From contig JBKJTP010000268.1 in the NCBI GenBank assembly GCA_046590195.1, positions 1-18,265 of the forward strand: DNA of 18,265 nucleotides, given 5' to 3'. This DNA comes from JBKJTP01 sp046590195 (lineage in GTDB: Bacteria > Bacteroidota > Ignavibacteria > Palsa-1295). The first letter of the stretch is position 1; every line of letters starts with the position of its first letter. The notes under the pieces are model-generated. The model had not been told where the DNA came from. It did not search any database and saw only the letters and a program-made list of their open reading frames with translations. A program made the position numbers and the translations under genes. Below are positions 7,794 through 14,822 of the stretch, piece after piece.

Positions 7794-9236
7794 TTATCCG
7801 AGCAACCGACGAGATAGGTTGCTTTCGAGAATGTTGTTCGGATCGCACTTGCGCTTGAGATCGCGGAAGCGAGCGACGACATCATCGGTGAGATAGCTCT
7901 TGAATGCATCCGCCGAGAGCGTTGCATCCTTCGCGAGATAGAAGCGACCGCCCGAATCGAGCACGATCTGATTCATCCGCTGCGCAAGCGCCCATACGCG
8001 CGCGCGATTCTTTGGTGTGATCCTGAAATCGAGTGCTAATGAAAAGCCGTCGACCGAGTGTGTCATCAAAAACTTATCCGGCTTGTGCCGCTTGAACACC
8101 GCGAGATAGGGGACGAGCTTCTCCTGCTGACAGAGCGTTAGCTGCGCGCGGAAGCACGATTCAGCAGTCTCCTTCGGGATAAAGCTTTGATACTGAATGA
8201 GTCCGCCGGGGCCGTAGCTCTTCTTCCAGTTCGGCACATAATCGAGCAGGAATGCAAAGCCCGCATGTGACTGCCTGAATTTCTTGCCCTTCGGCGCGAT
8301 CGCCGCCGAGAGATACTTCGCGCGATTGATCATGCGGAAGCCGAGATCGTTGACGAATGGCTTAAGGAATCGCCACACGATGGACTTCGGCACAAGTCCG
8401 AAGATCGTATCAGGCAACTCCTGATTCTCGACACGCAGCGTCTGCGCTGGATTCGGATCGGCGCCTTGCGGCAAGTAATTGGCTTGATGGATCTGCGCCC
8501 GGCCGAGTCGCTGGCCTGTTGCGAATGCATCGATCCAGCCGACGAGATAATCGCTTTCGGGCACACGCTCGAAGAAGACCTTGATAAGCTCCTTGAGATC
8601 TTTCGTTGCGATGGATTCAACTTCAACGTGTCCACTGTACACTCGCTTGAGCCTCAGCGTGATCTTCGTAAACACGCCGAGCATCCCGAAGCTACCAATG
8701 GCTGCATAGAAGAACTCGCTGTTTTCTGTTGGGCTCGCGATGATCAGATCGCCTTCAGGCGTCAGGAATTCAAAGCTCTCAACATGATCGCCGATGGGGC
8801 CAGCGACAAAGTTGTTCTTGCCGTGGATGTTCATGCCGAGACATCCGCCGAGCGTCGGGAACATCGTCCCCGGCACCACGTTCGGCCACCAGCCATCCTG
8901 CACCGTGTATTGCCAAAGCTGCTTGATCGTGACTCCTGGCTCGCAGGTGATGACGCCGTTCATCGGATCCCATTCGAGTATCCGGTTCATGCGCGTCATA
9001 TCAAGCACGATGTTTTCCGCGCCGATCGAAGCATCGCCATAGCTGCGTCCAGCGCCGCGAAGCGTTACCTTTCGGTTACTCCGCTTTGCAATAGCGAAGA
9101 CCTCTCCAAGCTGCTCTACAGTCGATGGACGAAAGACATATCCATCCGCAGACACAGCTCCGCCCCAACCCTCAACACGTTCGAGGTGATCGATAGGGAG
9201 CAGGGGATGCGTATGCCTAGCGGTTTGCTCAGCCAT
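7794..9236 (-). CDS. dprE1: Decaprenylphosphoryl-beta-D-ribose 2'-oxidase homologue (DprE1)
   Basis: This 480-aa FAD enzyme of the VAO/PCMH fold is colinear with mycobacterial DprE1 (Rv3790), which oxidises the 2'-OH of polyprenyl-phosphoryl-ribose to the keto intermediate. Conserved blocks are GRSYGD (63-68), VVPGTMFPTLGG (120-131), NIHGKN (136-141, matching the H132/K134 region), GWIDAF then LGRAQ (233-248), LIQYQSFIP (346-354), FYLAKD (432-437, K436 matching K418), and the closing CDPNNILESNLSRRL. At the position of mycobacterial Cys387 (ICVDF) this protein has LALDF, so the cysteine is replaced by A401. There is no signal peptide. ATG overlaps the dprE2 stop (TGATG), indicating coupled translation and a joint epimerase. 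A generic FAD-binding oxidoreductase is possible but the pairing with dprE2 makes it unlikely. Confidence 0.9.
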   Translation of the reverse strand: MAEQTARHTHPLLPIDHLERVEGWGGAVSADGYVFRPSTVEQLGEVFAIAKRSNRKVTLRGAGRSYGDASIGAENIVLDMTRMNRILEWDPMNGVITCEPGVTIKQLWQYTVQDGWWPNVVPGTMFPTLGGCLGMNIHGKNNFVAGPIGDHVESFEFLTPEGDLIIASPTENSEFFYAAIGSFGMLGVFTKITLRLKRVYSGHVEVESIATKDLKELIKVFFERVPESDYLVGWIDAFATGQRLGRAQIHQANYLPQGADPNPAQTLRVENQELPDTIFGLVPKSIVWRFLKPFVNDLGFRMINRAKYLSAAIAPKGKKFRQSHAGFAFLLDYVPNWKKSYGPGGLIQYQSFIPKETAESCFRAQLTLCQQEKLVPYLAVFKRHKPDKFLMTHSVDGFSLALDFRITPKNRARVWALAQRMNQIVLDSGGRFYLAKDATLSADAFKSYLTDDVVARFRDLKRKCDPNNILESNLSRRLLG

Positions 9237-9979
9237 CAGATCGGAAGACGCTTGAAGACGAACGATGGGATCGAGCGGATGACGGCCATCACGTACTTCC
9301 AGCGCTTCGGCACATAAGCTACCGGCACGCCGCTCTTTGCCGCTGAGAGGATCTGTGCTGCTGCTGCTTGCGGTGAGATCACCCAGAATACGCCGGGCTT
9401 GCCCTTCGTCATGACGGTATCGACAAAGCCTGGCTTGATCGTTACGACCTTCACGCCGAATCGGCTCAGGCGATTGCGCAATGCTTCGAGGTATGTACCG
9501 ATCGCTGCCTTCGATGTGCAGTAGGCCGGGTTGCCGCGGCGTCCGCGATCGCCAGCGACCGAGCCGATGCCGACTATCGTGCCTGCCTTCGTCCGCTCGA
9601 AGCGCTTCGCAGCTTCATTCAGCCAGGCGAATGCGCCGAGCGTATTGACCTCGATCATCTCGAGATCCTTCGCAAAATTATACTCGTGCTCATCGACCGC
9701 TGGCATCACGCCGGAAGCGTAAACGATGAGGTCGAGTCCGCCGAGTTCCTGCGTGATCTTCTGGAAGAGAACTTCGGTCTCATTGTAGTGCCGGACGTCG
9801 TGCGCGTAGGTCAGCACATTCTCAGGCTTGCTTGAGGCAGCCTTCACCTTGTCGAGCTCCTCGCTGCGGCGAGCGATGAGCGCAACGCGCGTGCCGCGCT
9901 TTACGAGATCCTCGGCGATCGCGCGGCCAATGCCAGATGAGGCACCGACGACGATCGCATGTTTCCAGGTTTCGGACAT
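9236..9979 (-). CDS. dprE2: Decaprenylphosphoryl-2-keto-beta-D-erythro-pentose reductase homologue (DprE2)
   Basis: This 247-aa short-chain dehydrogenase has the NAD(P)-binding GASSGIG (residues 12-18), the N112 of the VNTLG motif, catalytic S140, and Y153-x-x-x-K157. Subgroup features match mycobacterial DprE2 (Rv3791): IGSVAGDRGRRGNPAY (138-153), KPGFVDTVMTKG (182-193) and the C-terminal IPSFVFKRLP. DprE2 reduces the DprE1 keto product to polyprenyl-phosphoryl-D-arabinose, and the two act together as a 2'-epimerase. It is the first gene of the minus-strand unit and overlaps dprE1 by one base. The start has no Shine-Dalgarno sequence. It faces the EamA transporter gene across about 40-120 bp, depending on that gene's true start. 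Confidence 0.9.
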   Translation of the reverse strand: MSETWKHAIVVGASSGIGRAIAEDLVKRGTRVALIARRSEELDKVKAASSKPENVLTYAHDVRHYNETEVLFQKITQELGGLDLIVYASGVMPAVDEHEYNFAKDLEMIEVNTLGAFAWLNEAAKRFERTKAGTIVGIGSVAGDRGRRGNPAYCTSKAAIGTYLEALRNRLSRFGVKVVTIKPGFVDTVMTKGKPGVFWVISPQAAAAQILSAAKSGVPVAYVPKRWKYVMAVIRSIPSFVFKRLPI

Positions 9980-10011
9980 TCTTTAGTAGGCTAGGGCAGA
10001 CGGGGTAAGCT

Positions 10012-10021
10012 AAAAGCTTTT
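10012..10021. promoter_or_regulatory. Perfect 10-bp palindrome between divergent genes
   Basis: AAAAGCTTTT is a perfect palindrome in the short space between dprE2 and the EamA gene. It is a possible operator for shared control, but a 10-bp palindrome with an AT-rich flank may also be chance. Confidence 0.25.
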
Positions 10022-11036
10022 GAGAACAGCCGAGGTAACATTCGGCATTAGCGGAGCGTTGCGAAGGGCTTCGGAATTGACTTTCTCACCGACTCAGGCT
10101 TTGTCCCTTACCGAATCTCGGCGCTCCGCGTTCTTCTACATTACCCTGATCCCCCTGATCTGGGGGACGACCTTCGCCGTGACGAAGGGTGCGCTGACCG
10201 ATATTTCGCCGGTGCTCTTCGCGTTCTTGCGATTTGTGCTGACGATCGTCATCTTTTTCTCGATCTTTAGGATCAGCCGTGAGGCAGCAATTCGGCTGCT
10301 GTGGCCCAAGACCCAGGAAGAGCGGGACCTGCGGACCGATTCGCTCGTGCTAGGCATGCTGCTCGGGGCTGGTTATGTGCTGCAATTTATAGGGCTGCAG
10401 ACGAGCACAACCACTGATTCCGCTTTCATCACCTCGACCGCCGCGATCTGGACGCCACTCTTTGCCTATTTTGTCATCAAAGAGCAGATCTCGAAGCAGA
10501 CGATCATTGCGTTGCTCATCGCTATCGTGGGGCTGGTCCTGCTGACTAAGCCATATCATATGGCGGGCATCGTGATCGGCGACGTGCTGACACTCATAAG
10601 TGCAGTGATCTTCGGCCTCTATATCGCCTGGATCGACAAAGCGCTGCCGCGTACCGCCGCACTCTATGGCAATAATAAGGACGCCGGAATCGTCATCAGC
10701 TCGAATCAGCTTCTCATCGCGACGATCACGATCGGGATCGCGATCCTCTTCATCGAGACGCCGAGGATCAATGTGACGAGCAATCTGACCCTGGCGATCC
10801 TCTATAATGGCATCCTGGCTACTGCGCTGACGACCTACCTGCAGAACCGGTATCAGCAGACGGTCTCAGCGACCGTTGCGGCGTTGATCTTCATGCTGGA
10901 GCCGGTCGTCGCGGCTATTGTCGGATTCTTATTCGTCGAGGAGCTATTAACAACAGTAGAGCTTTTTGGCGCGCTTCTTATTATCGTTGGTGTAATTGTT
11001 GCGCAAGTCCGGTTGCCCAGCCGTACGGAGAAATAG
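10020..11036 (+). CDS. EamA/DMT-family transporter (10 TM)
   Basis: This membrane protein has two EamA repeats, about residues 40-165 and 178-330, with roughly ten helices. Family-like stretches are ITLIPLIWGTTFAVTKGAL (41-59), near the start of the first repeat, TDSAFITSTAAIWTPLFAY in its second half, and TVSAAVAALIFMLEP-like sequence (here TVSATVAALIFMLEP) in the second repeat. DMT transporters export metabolites or drugs, and some small relatives (ArnE/ArnF) flip undecaprenyl-phosphate-aminoarabinose. The start is uncertain: the longest frame begins with TTG at 10020, but TTG at 10101 would give MSLTESRRSAFFYITLIPL, a more typical N-terminus that leaves room for a divergent promoter. Its place next to dprE2 suggests, but does not show, a role in moving the lipid-linked sugar or a related metabolite. 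Confidence 0.85.
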   Translation: MRTAEVTFGISGALRRASELTFSPTQALSLTESRRSAFFYITLIPLIWGTTFAVTKGALTDISPVLFAFLRFVLTIVIFFSIFRISREAAIRLLWPKTQEERDLRTDSLVLGMLLGAGYVLQFIGLQTSTTTDSAFITSTAAIWTPLFAYFVIKEQISKQTIIALLIAIVGLVLLTKPYHMAGIVIGDVLTLISAVIFGLYIAWIDKALPRTAALYGNNKDAGIVISSNQLLIATITIGIAILFIETPRINVTSNLTLAILYNGILATALTTYLQNRYQQTVSATVAALIFMLEPVVAAIVGFLFVEELLTTVELFGALLIIVGVIVAQVRLPSRTEK

Positions 11037-11174
11037 CTTCGAATTTCGAGCGTCCTGGCCATTGCTAAAGCAGCAACCGCCCGATAGCTCGAGTGTTCCG
11101 GTTAAGGATCCATGCCTTGACGATGGGTCCAGGCGGTCTGCTTCTCCCGTTTTGTGCTGGCCGTATGACATTCC

Positions 11175-11223
11175 TTACTCACGACTCCGCAATGGAGTAA
11201 ATTATTCGGACACGCTCGTGTCC
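11175..11223 (+). promoter_or_regulatory. Dyad-rich region upstream of the peptidase/barrel gene
   Basis: Two dyads sit 24-72 bases before the ATG at 11247. ACTCC-GCAAT-GGAGT (11184-11198) competes with a longer pairing of TTACTC (11175-11180) with GAGTAA (11195-11200). GGACACG-CT-CGTGTCC (11208-11223) is a 16-bp interrupted palindrome with a two-base centre, more like a protein-binding site than an RNA hairpin. The rest of the 210-bp gap shows no gene. A TATACG hexamer at 11231-11236 is a weak -10 candidate. Confidence 0.3.
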
Positions 11224-11246
11224 CGTGCCTTATACGCAGAGCATCT

Positions 11247-14200
11247 ATGACATCTGTGATGAACAAGCGGCTGATTGGTCCGGCCTTATTCTTTCTCCTC
11301 CTTCTCGTTACCGGAGGCGTCCAAAATGCGAGCGCGCAGCCCGGAGCCCTCTTCGGCAAGAACAAAGTCCAGTACAAGGACTTTGACTGGAAGTATATTC
11401 AGTCGCCGCACTTTAATATATACTATTATCAGGGCGGACGCGACCTTGCAGAGTTCTCTGCGGAGCAAGCTGAGATCGCGCTGACCTCGATCGAGCGGAC
11501 GATGCGCTATGACATCACGAACCGCATCTCGATCCTCATTTATAATTCGCACAACGATTTTCAGCAGACGAATGCCGTAAGCTCCTATCTGCCTGAGGGC
11601 GTGGGTGGTGTGACCGAGCTCTTCAAGAACCGCGTCATCATGCCGTTCGACGGAAGCTATGAGCTGTTCCGTCACGTGCTGCACCACGAGCTTGTGCATG
11701 CGGTGGTCAATGATATGTTCACGGGCGGATCGTATCAGGCGCTGCTCACCGGCGGTGGAATGCAGATCCCGTCCTGGATGAACGAAGGTCTTGCCGAGTA
11801 TGAGTCGTTGAAGGGTCTTGACATCGAGACCGATATGTTCATTCGTGATGCAGTCTTGCACGATCAGGTGCCGCCGCTCGATCGTCTCGGAGGTTATGTG
11901 CAGTACCGCGTCGGACAAACGATGTACTGGTATATTGCGCAAAAGTATGGGCCAGAGAAAGTATCGGAGCTTTTGCAGCGCATACGCGCAAGCCGAAACA
12001 TCGAACAGGGTTTCCGCACCTCATTCGGTTTATCGGTCGAGGAATTCAGCGATCGCTTTATTCAAGCACTGAAGGTCTTGTACTTCCCTGATATCGCGCG
12101 CTTTGAGGATCCGCATGAATTCGCTTCTGAAGTATTGGCCGATCACGAGAAGCTCGAGAATTTCTTCAACAGCTCACCAGAGGTTTCGCCGCAAGGTGAT
12201 ATGGTCGCATTCCTCAGCGACCGCGATGATTATTATGATGTCTATGTGCAGAGCATCGCACGTCCGAAGGAGATCAAGCGTGTGATCTCAGGTGGTGGTG
12301 CAAGCGCAAACTTCGAGGAGTTGCATTTGCTGACGCCTGGACTCACGTGGTCGCCTGATGGAAAGAAGCTTGCGATCGCCGCGAAGGCAGGTAAGAGCGA
12401 CGCGATCTATGTGGTTGATATCAATACGTTGGATCAGGAGCGCCTGGGCAACCTCGATCTCGATGGTATCCAGCAGGTGAAGTGGTCACCAGATGGCAAG
12501 ACGATCGCGCTGGTCGGGATCAAGGCGAGTGCAAGCGACATCTATCTTTACGATCTCGAGACAAAAAGGCTGACGAATGCAACAGGCGATTACTTTGCCG
12601 ATCGCGATCCCGTCTTCAGCGCTGATTCGAAGTCGATCTACTTCGTCAGCGAGCGCGACAGCTACTTGACGCCGGGTGAATTCCCGACGAGCAAGGTGCT
12701 CGATGTCGATTTCAGCTATAAGGGGCGCGACCTTTATAAGCTAGATCTCACAACGAACACGATCGCACGTATCACGAATACGCATGACGTTGACGAGATT
12801 TCGCCGATCATTTCAGCGTCGCAGAACAAGCTTTATTACGTCAGCAATCAGAACGGCATCAACAACATCTGGGTCGCTGAGCTAGATGGTTCTGCTTCGC
12901 GTCCGTTAACGAACTCACTTTCGAAGATCGATCAGATCTCGATCTCGAACGATGGTAGCAAGCTTGCCTTCAGCGCGATGAACAGGGGAGCGTACAATCT
13001 CTATCTTTTGCGCAATCCGCTCGATCGCCGCATTGATACGCTGCCGCTGACGGAATATCGACGCAAACGTAACTTAGCGCATGACACGAGATTCGATTCT
13101 GTTGCCGGCGATGGCCAGGTGAATCTCATCGCGCCTGACACCACAAGGGCCGTGGGCAGCGTCGGTATCGATCTCAGCGATTATGTCTTTGGCGGCAACG
13201 GCGACATGAGCCGCAACCGTCCAGGGATGCGAAGCTCTCCAGAACTCGTGACGCGCTACAAGGACTCAAGCGGACACTACCTTGAGCGCGATTATAAGAC
13301 GGTGTTCTCTGCTGACGTCATTCTTGGTAGCGCGGGATACACAGGTTATTATGGATTGCAGGGCACAACGCAGATGCTCTTCTCGGATCAGTTGGGTAAC
13401 CATCAGATCTTCCTCGCGACCGATCTGCAACTCGATCTCAAGAACTCCGACTATCTCATCGCGTACTACAACCTGCAGAACAGGCTCAACTGGGGATTGC
13501 AGGGCTTCCACACGGCGCAATTTGTTTATGTCAGCGGGAAGGAGATCAATCAGGATTTCGCAACCGCCAGATTCTCTTCATGGGGATTGACCGGTATCGG
13601 AAGCTATCCGCTGAGCCGCTTTGAGCGATTCGATCTGAACATGAATGCGATCATGCTCGAGCGCAGCCTGATCACGACTTCCGATGCGCCATCGAAAGAG
13701 AAGTTCGCACTCTTCCCGCAGCTCGCTTGGGTGTATGACAATGTGCTTTGGCATTACTTCTATCCACGTGCAGGTACGCGGTATAATATCAGCGTTGCTG
13801 CAGCGCCAAAGCTCGGTGATAACTGGCTTGGCTTCATAACGCCGCGTCTCGATTTCCGTCACTACTTCAAGCTTTCGGAGAACATGTCCTTCGCGACTCG
13901 CTTTACTGGCGGCGCGAGCTTCGGACCGAATCCGCAGAACTTCTTTATCGGCGGTGTCGATGGATGGCTCTCGCCAACATTCCGTGGCGACGCGATCGAG
14001 TTGAATGAGCCTGAGGATTATGCGTTCTTCAGTACAGGTACTCCGATGAGAGGCTTTGCGTACAATGAGAGGATCGGTACCAAGTTCGCGCTTGCGAATA
14101 TGGAATTCCGCTTCCCCTTCCCGATCATCGTCGCCGGCTTTCCATTCGCGTTTTTCGGCGATGCATTTCTCGATGTCGGTACGGCGTGGAAGGATAAAGT

Positions 14201-14381
14201 TTATCTCTTCGAGAAGACGCGCGATAACAAGCTCCGGATGCGCGATCTCCTGGCAAGCACCGGCGCGGGTATCCGGACGTATCTCTTCGGCTTCTATGTC
14301 CATCTCGATATCGCCTGGACGACGAATCTGGAGACCTGGTCGAAGCCACGTTATCTCTTCTCGATCGGCGAGGACTTCTAA
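11247..14381 (+). CDS. Secreted peptidase-MA-like / TolB-propeller / Omp85-barrel fusion protein
   Basis: This 1044-aa protein has four parts. A signal peptide ends near ASA/Q31; M5 at 11259 is a possible alternative start. Residues about 45-280 resemble a peptidase_MA-like gluzincin domain, with H147-E-L-V-H151 as HExxH and E180 or E184 in NEGLAEY as the likely third zinc ligand. Residues about 310-590 hold six PD40/TolB-like blades, such as LTWSPDGKKLAIAA (366-379) and VKWSPDGKTIALVG (411-424). From about residue 690 the protein has amphipathic strands of a surface-antigen/Omp85 type barrel, with FFIGGVDGW and GGASFG motifs and a terminal phenylalanine (SIGEDF). It is probably anchored in the outer membrane with its propeller and peptidase in the periplasm or outside. 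Similar architectures occur in Bacteroidota-related genomes. Whether it cleaves proteins is unknown. Confidence 0.85.
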   Translation: MTSVMNKRLIGPALFFLLLLVTGGVQNASAQPGALFGKNKVQYKDFDWKYIQSPHFNIYYYQGGRDLAEFSAEQAEIALTSIERTMRYDITNRISILIYNSHNDFQQTNAVSSYLPEGVGGVTELFKNRVIMPFDGSYELFRHVLHHELVHAVVNDMFTGGSYQALLTGGGMQIPSWMNEGLAEYESLKGLDIETDMFIRDAVLHDQVPPLDRLGGYVQYRVGQTMYWYIAQKYGPEKVSELLQRIRASRNIEQGFRTSFGLSVEEFSDRFIQALKVLYFPDIARFEDPHEFASEVLADHEKLENFFNSSPEVSPQGDMVAFLSDRDDYYDVYVQSIARPKEIKRVISGGGASANFEELHLLTPGLTWSPDGKKLAIAAKAGKSDAIYVVDINTLDQERLGNLDLDGIQQVKWSPDGKTIALVGIKASASDIYLYDLETKRLTNATGDYFADRDPVFSADSKSIYFVSERDSYLTPGEFPTSKVLDVDFSYKGRDLYKLDLTTNTIARITNTHDVDEISPIISASQNKLYYVSNQNGINNIWVAELDGSASRPLTNSLSKIDQISISNDGSKLAFSAMNRGAYNLYLLRNPLDRRIDTLPLTEYRRKRNLAHDTRFDSVAGDGQVNLIAPDTTRAVGSVGIDLSDYVFGGNGDMSRNRPGMRSSPELVTRYKDSSGHYLERDYKTVFSADVILGSAGYTGYYGLQGTTQMLFSDQLGNHQIFLATDLQLDLKNSDYLIAYYNLQNRLNWGLQGFHTAQFVYVSGKEINQDFATARFSSWGLTGIGSYPLSRFERFDLNMNAIMLERSLITTSDAPSKEKFALFPQLAWVYDNVLWHYFYPRAGTRYNISVAAAPKLGDNWLGFITPRLDFRHYFKLSENMSFATRFTGGASFGPNPQNFFIGGVDGWLSPTFRGDAIELNEPEDYAFFSTGTPMRGFAYNERIGTKFALANMEFRFPFPIIVAGFPFAFFGDAFLDVGTAWKDKVYLFEKTRDNKLRMRDLLASTGAGIRTYLFGFYVHLDIAWTTNLETWSKPRYLFSIGEDF

Positions 14382-14391
14382 GACAAGTTTT

Positions 14392-14470
14392 AAAGTGTAG
14401 CACATGCTTTAGCTTGTGTGAATTCCCTCGGGTTATTCGCACAAGCTAAAGCATGTGCTACACTTTTTTT
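14392..14470 (+). terminator. Long perfect hairpin with T-tract (rho-independent-type terminator, possible dispersed palindrome)
   Basis: The 27-base arm at 14392-14418 is the exact reverse complement of 14440-14466. Pairing extends to 14423/14435 through one G-T pair, leaving an 11-base loop (14424-14434). Seven Ts (14464-14470) follow. It lies 11 bp after the stop at 14381, so it should end the transcript of the preceding gene. The arm itself is nearly self-complementary (CACATGCTTTAGCTTGTG, 14 of 18 positions), which makes a nested palindrome more elaborate than an ordinary terminator and suggests a repeat family. Confidence 0.85.
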
Positions 14471-14670
14471 CCCCCGTTTCACTCTGTTAAGCGATACCGA
14501 ACTGCACTCCTAGAATAGTATTTCTGGTGATGCTGTTGGCTCAAAAATGGCGCTCAACTGCGCAGAATTACAGAATTTTTGGGCTGTTCTATGAGACACC
14601 TTCCTTGGAACACAAATTGCTGAGCTACCTTCAGTTTTGTGACTCAGAGAGAGGCAGATCGAGAAGACCA

Positions 14671-14693
14671 CGAGGCAACATTGGGTTGCCTTG
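14671..14693 (+). promoter_or_regulatory. Hairpin 1 in the leader of the poly-HAMP gene
   Basis: CGAGGCAAC pairs with GTTGCCTTG around the loop ATTGG. This gives a 9-bp stem with one G-T pair and no following T-tract. It is a stable candidate RNA structure about 130 bases before the start codon. Confidence 0.45.
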
Positions 14694-14714
14694 TATCAAG
14701 GGCTCAGCTGTTTC

Positions 14715-14748
14715 AGACGATCGCTTCGTCACCACAGCGTGATCGTCT
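14715..14748 (+). promoter_or_regulatory. Hairpin 2 / inverted repeat in the leader of the poly-HAMP gene
   Basis: AGACGATC (14715-14722) and GATCGTCT (14741-14748) are perfect 8-bp inverted repeats separated by 18 bases. It could be an RNA stem-loop or an operator half-site pair. A stop in the kinase frame lies just after it at 14760-14762. Confidence 0.4.
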
Positions 14749-14778
14749 TACTTCGAACTTAGGATCTCGTCCCTTTCG

Positions 14779-14818
14779 TACCAGATTCATTTTTACCCGA
14801 CTCTATCGTACCCGATTC
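14779..14818 (+). repeat. Three 10-bp direct repeats at 15-bp spacing next to the start codon
   Basis: TACCAGATTC (14779-14788), TACCCGACTC (14794-14803) and TACCCGATTC (14809-14818) fit TACCMGAYTC and recur exactly every 15 bases. The last ends 4 bases before the ATG at 14823. The frame is open through them (V/L-P-D-S-F/I repeats) but no start codon precedes them after the stop at 14760-14762, so they appear non-coding. Confidence 0.6.
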
Positions 14819-14822
14819 CATC

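Larger units (their letters stand above)
14471..14822. other. Non-coding leader region before the poly-HAMP gene
   Basis: I see no supported gene here. Short frames exist (for example from 14527 and 14639) but look like no known protein and have no ribosome-binding site. The region holds a tandem CAGAATTA/CAGAATTT pair (14563-14578), two hairpins and three phased direct repeats, annotated separately. AATTTTTG at 14574-14581 is one base off the TAnnTTTG element. Confidence 0.6.

Noticed and set aside
8466..9317. 283-codon plus-strand open frame opposite dprE1
   Set aside because: It lies wholly antisense to dprE1/dprE2, which have clear family motifs. The translated sequence resembles no protein family and is rich in the Arg/His/Cys typical of shadow frames.
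13578..14405. 275-codon minus-strand open frame opposite the Omp85-like barrel
   Set aside because: It is antisense to the well-supported 1044-aa gene, with an Arg/Glu-rich composition caused by GATCG-rich codons of the real gene.
14763..14822. Upstream extension of the poly-HAMP protein with V/L-P-D-S-F/I repeats
   Set aside because: The frame is open but has no ATG, GTG or TTG between the stop at 14760-14762 and the ATG at 14823.
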